From the NCBI GenBank assembly GCA_013399855.1, contig VXAY01006780.1, positions 2,087,043 through 2,151,042 of the forward strand: a stretch of 64,000 bases of DNA. The letters are read 5' to 3'. The notes under the pieces are model-generated. The model saw only the letters and a program-made list of their open reading frames with translations, did no database searches and had not been told where the DNA came from. Shown piece by piece: positions 61,601-64,000 of this stretch. Made by a program: the position numbers and the translations under genes. The DNA is from Oxyruncus cristatus. Its lineage: Eukaryota; Chordata; Aves; Passeriformes; Cotingidae. Each line of letters begins with the position of its first letter. The first letter of the stretch is position 1.

Positions 61601-64000
61601 CTGGACTAAAACTCTTCTTCCTGGAGGAGAAATTCTTACTGCCAAATAAATCCTGTCCTTGTAAGTACAACTTAAGGAACTTTCTCCAGGTATGGATATG
61701 CTTATCCATATCCAGAGGTGGCTGCTGTTCAAGCAGGAAAAATGTCCTGAATCTGTGAGCAGACTGGAGATTTGTTGACATGTAAGTGCCAAAATTGGCA
61801 TTGATGCTGAAATTAATATTTCATTTAAAGATCACTTGAAACATTTCTTTAATCTTCTTGAATGTGGCAAAGCAGTGGCAACAGACTGAGGGTTTCCCTC
61901 AGGTGTTGTGCCAGTACTGACAGACAAGAGCATAAATGGCTGAGGTGAAATTATTTAGGGTATTTGAGACTAAAACAAGACAGAGGTAAGTGGGCAGCAA
62001 ATTAAACATTTTAAAATACTGTGTAAGTCATATTACTAATGACCAATACCAGCACTGCCATTAGACATATTGAACTCCTAAGCCAGACACAAAATTTGGG
62101 GTTTAAGGAACTTTGGATTTTTTAAAAGAACATTTGTGTAGAAAATCATTAGGAATAACTCTCTTTTGATACGATTAAAATCTAAAAATAGTTGTTTATA
62201 GTCCTTATGTGTCTCAAATTCTCAGTACAGTAGGAAAACTAACACCAGGTTTAGGCTGCTTTAAAAAAACCCAAACCAACCAACCAGGTGACACCTAAAT
62301 CTCTGGAAAACACAGACTATTTCTGTATGGAAAAAGGAGCTTTTCTTTTTTTGGAGTGAAACTAATATTAACAAGGAGGGGGAGTGGTAGAACAGGTTGG
62401 TGGGCACAAGGTCAACCCACCACAACATGCAACACGGGCTTCCAATTTATGGGAGTACATAAAGTTAGGAATTACTGAGGAGAACCTCTTACCAGATGGT
62501 AAATGTTCAGAGAGATTTTATCAGTATTAATTGAGATTTTTTTTGTGTGTGTTTTGGTACATTTCAGCCATCTGATGCAACACCTCAGAAGGTCAAAAAG
62601 AACAATCTGAATTCTTACTCCCCAACAACAGGAACACGTCAGATGAGTCCCTTTTCATCCCCTGTGAGCCACAATGAACAAAATCCCAGGAACCCCCCAG
62701 CAAAAGGTTAGTTGAACATTCCCTCTTTCTTAATACACCATTTTCCTGGTTATTGGATTGATTTAGTAGACTTTCAACTTAAAAATGTTTCATCTCTTTT
62801 TGAAAAGCTGATGTGGACTTCTAAAGCCTGAATCTTTTCAGCCTAAATCTTGGGGGTGTTTGTGAAACAACTGTTTTATGAGACAAATTTTGCTTTCTGT
62901 AGCTCAGTATTAAAAATGTTTGGCTTTGACTTAGTAAAAAAACCTCCACACTGGCATTTTTTGTCAATAATTCCATTAATTCCCCTGTTTTGGTATGTTA
63001 GCAAAATCCTTTTTCATTTTGTGTATTTTTTTTGACAATTATTTTTCATGGCAAGGCACTTCAAGGCGACCTTTAATGAACATAACACTGAATGTCGTTA
63101 GCTCTCAGGAAACACATCATTATTTTTATGATTATGTCAGTTCCAGTTCCCTGTAGAATTTACATGCACTTAGTTACACAGGTACAGTTTTTGGTGCAAA
63201 CTCTGAGTGCTCAGGAAGTGGATTCTCAGTGGCCTGATGTGCTTTTATGGCTCTGTAGGTTGTGGGGGTGTTGAGGAACCACAGGGAAGAAGTGGTTGTG
63301 TGTCTCAACCAGTCGTGGAAACCTCACTTACTGAAAGGAACCTGTGTTTTAGAACAGTCTTGCTCCCACAAAACTGAAGATATATCAGTTGATATGTGGT
63401 TTATTTTGTGGCCTTTTAGGAACCATGTTGGGATTTGAGATGCAAGGCCTGGATCATGTACTTCCAGGGTCTGGGATGAAGGGAGTAATCCTCTGTCTTT
63501 GTCACAGGGCCTGCCCTGTCTTGTGAGCAGTTCCTCCTCTCAAAATAAGTGGCTTCTTCTTGATTCCTGAAAAGAGGGTTATTTGGCATGGTGGGCATGT
63601 CCACACTTCCTTCACATCCCAAAATCTTCAGAGACAGTTAATCAGCCCTTTAGGTACTGACCCCTGCATTCCTAAAACACTAAACAGTTTCTCTTTGGGA
63701 CTATTTTCCTCTTCAGAAAAGTTGCATTAAAGCTGTGAAGTGTTTCCACAAATACTCCTGGTTATGTGTTGAATTTTCTCCTTGGAATCCAAACCCCCTG
63801 GTTTCCAAGTTTCTTCTTGCTGTGAGAAGTAACTCTTCCAGTGGGCAGCTTCCTGACTCTGTTTGTTAGGGAACTTACGTCCTTGGCATCTAAATTTATC
63901 TGCTCCATTTTCCTTCAGAGGGAAAGGTATTTTCCAAGATTTCCCAGGTCAGATTTCTCTGTCAGTGTCTGCTTTCATCAGCAGAAAGGAAATTTTGTGT
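55613..64000 (+). CDS. ITGB3BP: ITGB3BP / CENP-R (partial, runs off the right end)
   Basis: ITGB3BP (CENP-R, NRIF3, beta3-endonexin) is a nuclear protein of the constitutive centromere-associated network, where it works with the CENP-O/P/Q/U group. It is also a nuclear-receptor coregulator and binds the integrin beta3 tail. The visible exons encode the N-terminus: inferred MS-, then VKRALKLDTVKKDN (60001-60043), then PSDATPQ to NPPAK (62568-62706), which contains the conserved SYSPTTGTRQM segment (SYSPTTG is the hallmark; human reads TYSPTTGTCQM). About 62 residues of a roughly 180-residue protein are present; the coiled-coil part lies beyond the window. The frame joins correctly across all junctions. 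It shares a promoter with EFCAB7. Confidence 0.9.
55943..56204. repeat. 15-bp minisatellite, about 17 copies
   Basis: Tandem 15-base units based on 'gtgggtgatgttgct', with variants carrying ggtggt or ggtgtg. The unit length is a multiple of three and lacks stops in several frames, which makes long artificial open frames on both strands. It starts about 330 bases downstream of the inferred ITGB3BP exon 1. Confidence 0.96.
56264..56528 (+). repeat. CR1 LINE fragment (3' end)
   Basis: Sense CR1 of a different subfamily: 'cacaaggaagaacttcttca', 'ctggcagggggttggattga', 'gaggtcccttcctatctcag', ending in two tail units 'attctgtg attctgta'. It is oriented with ITGB3BP. Confidence 0.88.
56598..56930 (-). 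repeat. CR1 LINE fragment
   Basis: Reverse-complement CR1: 'gtcaggttggaagggaccac', 'gagggagactccacactttc' and 'tgcccattgcctcttgtccc'. It is the same subfamily as 17112-17362 and sits about 70 bases from an oppositely oriented CR1. Confidence 0.85.
60001..60043 (+). CDS. ITGB3BP: ITGB3BP exon 2
   Basis: The exon follows acceptor TGTCTTGCAG and ends at AAT|GTAAGT. It supplies one base to the preceding codon, then VKRALKLDTVKKDN. The VKRxLKLD start is the recognisable N-terminus of the family. Confidence 0.9.
60044..62567 (+). other. ITGB3BP intron 2
   Basis: A 2.5-kb AT-rich intron. A TA/TG microsatellite lies just after the donor (60076-60165). No CR1 or gene is recognised. Confidence 0.88.
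60076..60165. repeat. TA/TG-rich microsatellite
   Basis: About 90 bases of imperfect alternating TATATG and TGTGTA units beginning about 33 bases after the exon 2 donor. Confidence 0.85.
62568..62706 (+). CDS. ITGB3BP: ITGB3BP exon 3
   Basis: The acceptor is ACATTTCAG and the donor AAAG|GTTAGT. It encodes PSDATPQKVKKNNLN, then the conserved SYSPTTGTRQMSPFSSP segment, to NPPAK plus one base. The segment is Ser/Thr/Pro-rich and probably disordered. Confidence 0.93.
62707..64000 (+). other. ITGB3BP intron 3 (cut by window end)
   Basis: At least 1.3 kb of intron. I found no further ITGB3BP exon, repeat element or gene before the window ends. Confidence 0.75.

Overview
The window is avian nuclear DNA. 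It has vertebrate spliced genes in compact form and many copies of CR1, the characteristic bird/reptile LINE. I count 16 CR1 fragments; they carry the typical 3' tail (ATTCTATG) or its reverse complement. I see no prokaryotic, viral or organellar genes. The species cannot be named from the sequence alone.

Three genes can be supported exon by exon. They keep the order and relative orientation I recall for human 1p31 (ITGB3BP - EFCAB7 - PGM1 - ROR1). (1) PGM1, phosphoglucomutase 1, minus strand, about 34.8 to 13.2 kb: a CpG-rich first exon 1A, an alternative first exon 1B inside intron 1, ten shared exons and a poly(A) signal. The exon 1A form assembles without gaps to 562 residues. (2) EFCAB7, minus strand, about 55.5 to 37 kb: an inferred non-coding first exon plus 13 coding exons that assemble to 628 residues, with three EF-hand-like loops. 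(3) ITGB3BP (CENP-R), plus strand from about 55.6 kb and running off the right end: two clear coding exons and a very short inferred first coding exon.

Layout: 1-13.2 kb is gene-free flank with CR1 pieces and simple repeats; by synteny it lies between PGM1 and ROR1. 13.2-34.8 kb is PGM1, with a 50-bp minisatellite in the intron between exons 4 and 5. 35-37 kb is the short PGM1/EFCAB7 spacer with a CR1 close to the PGM1 promoter. 37.4-55.4 kb is EFCAB7. 55.3-55.9 kb is a GC-rich head-to-head promoter for EFCAB7 and ITGB3BP with a consensus E2F-type site, followed at 55.94-56.20 kb by a 15-bp minisatellite. 56.2-64 kb is ITGB3BP introns and exons.

The genes do not form one pathway. PGM1 interconverts glucose-1-phosphate and glucose-6-phosphate in the cytosol. 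EFCAB7 acts at the ciliary base in Hedgehog signalling. ITGB3BP is a kinetochore (CCAN) component and coregulator. No clearly new system was found. The points most worth checking are the altered PGM1 exon 1B (no room for the mammalian N-terminal extension, a weak donor next to a stronger frameshifting one), the two minisatellites, and the promoter motifs.
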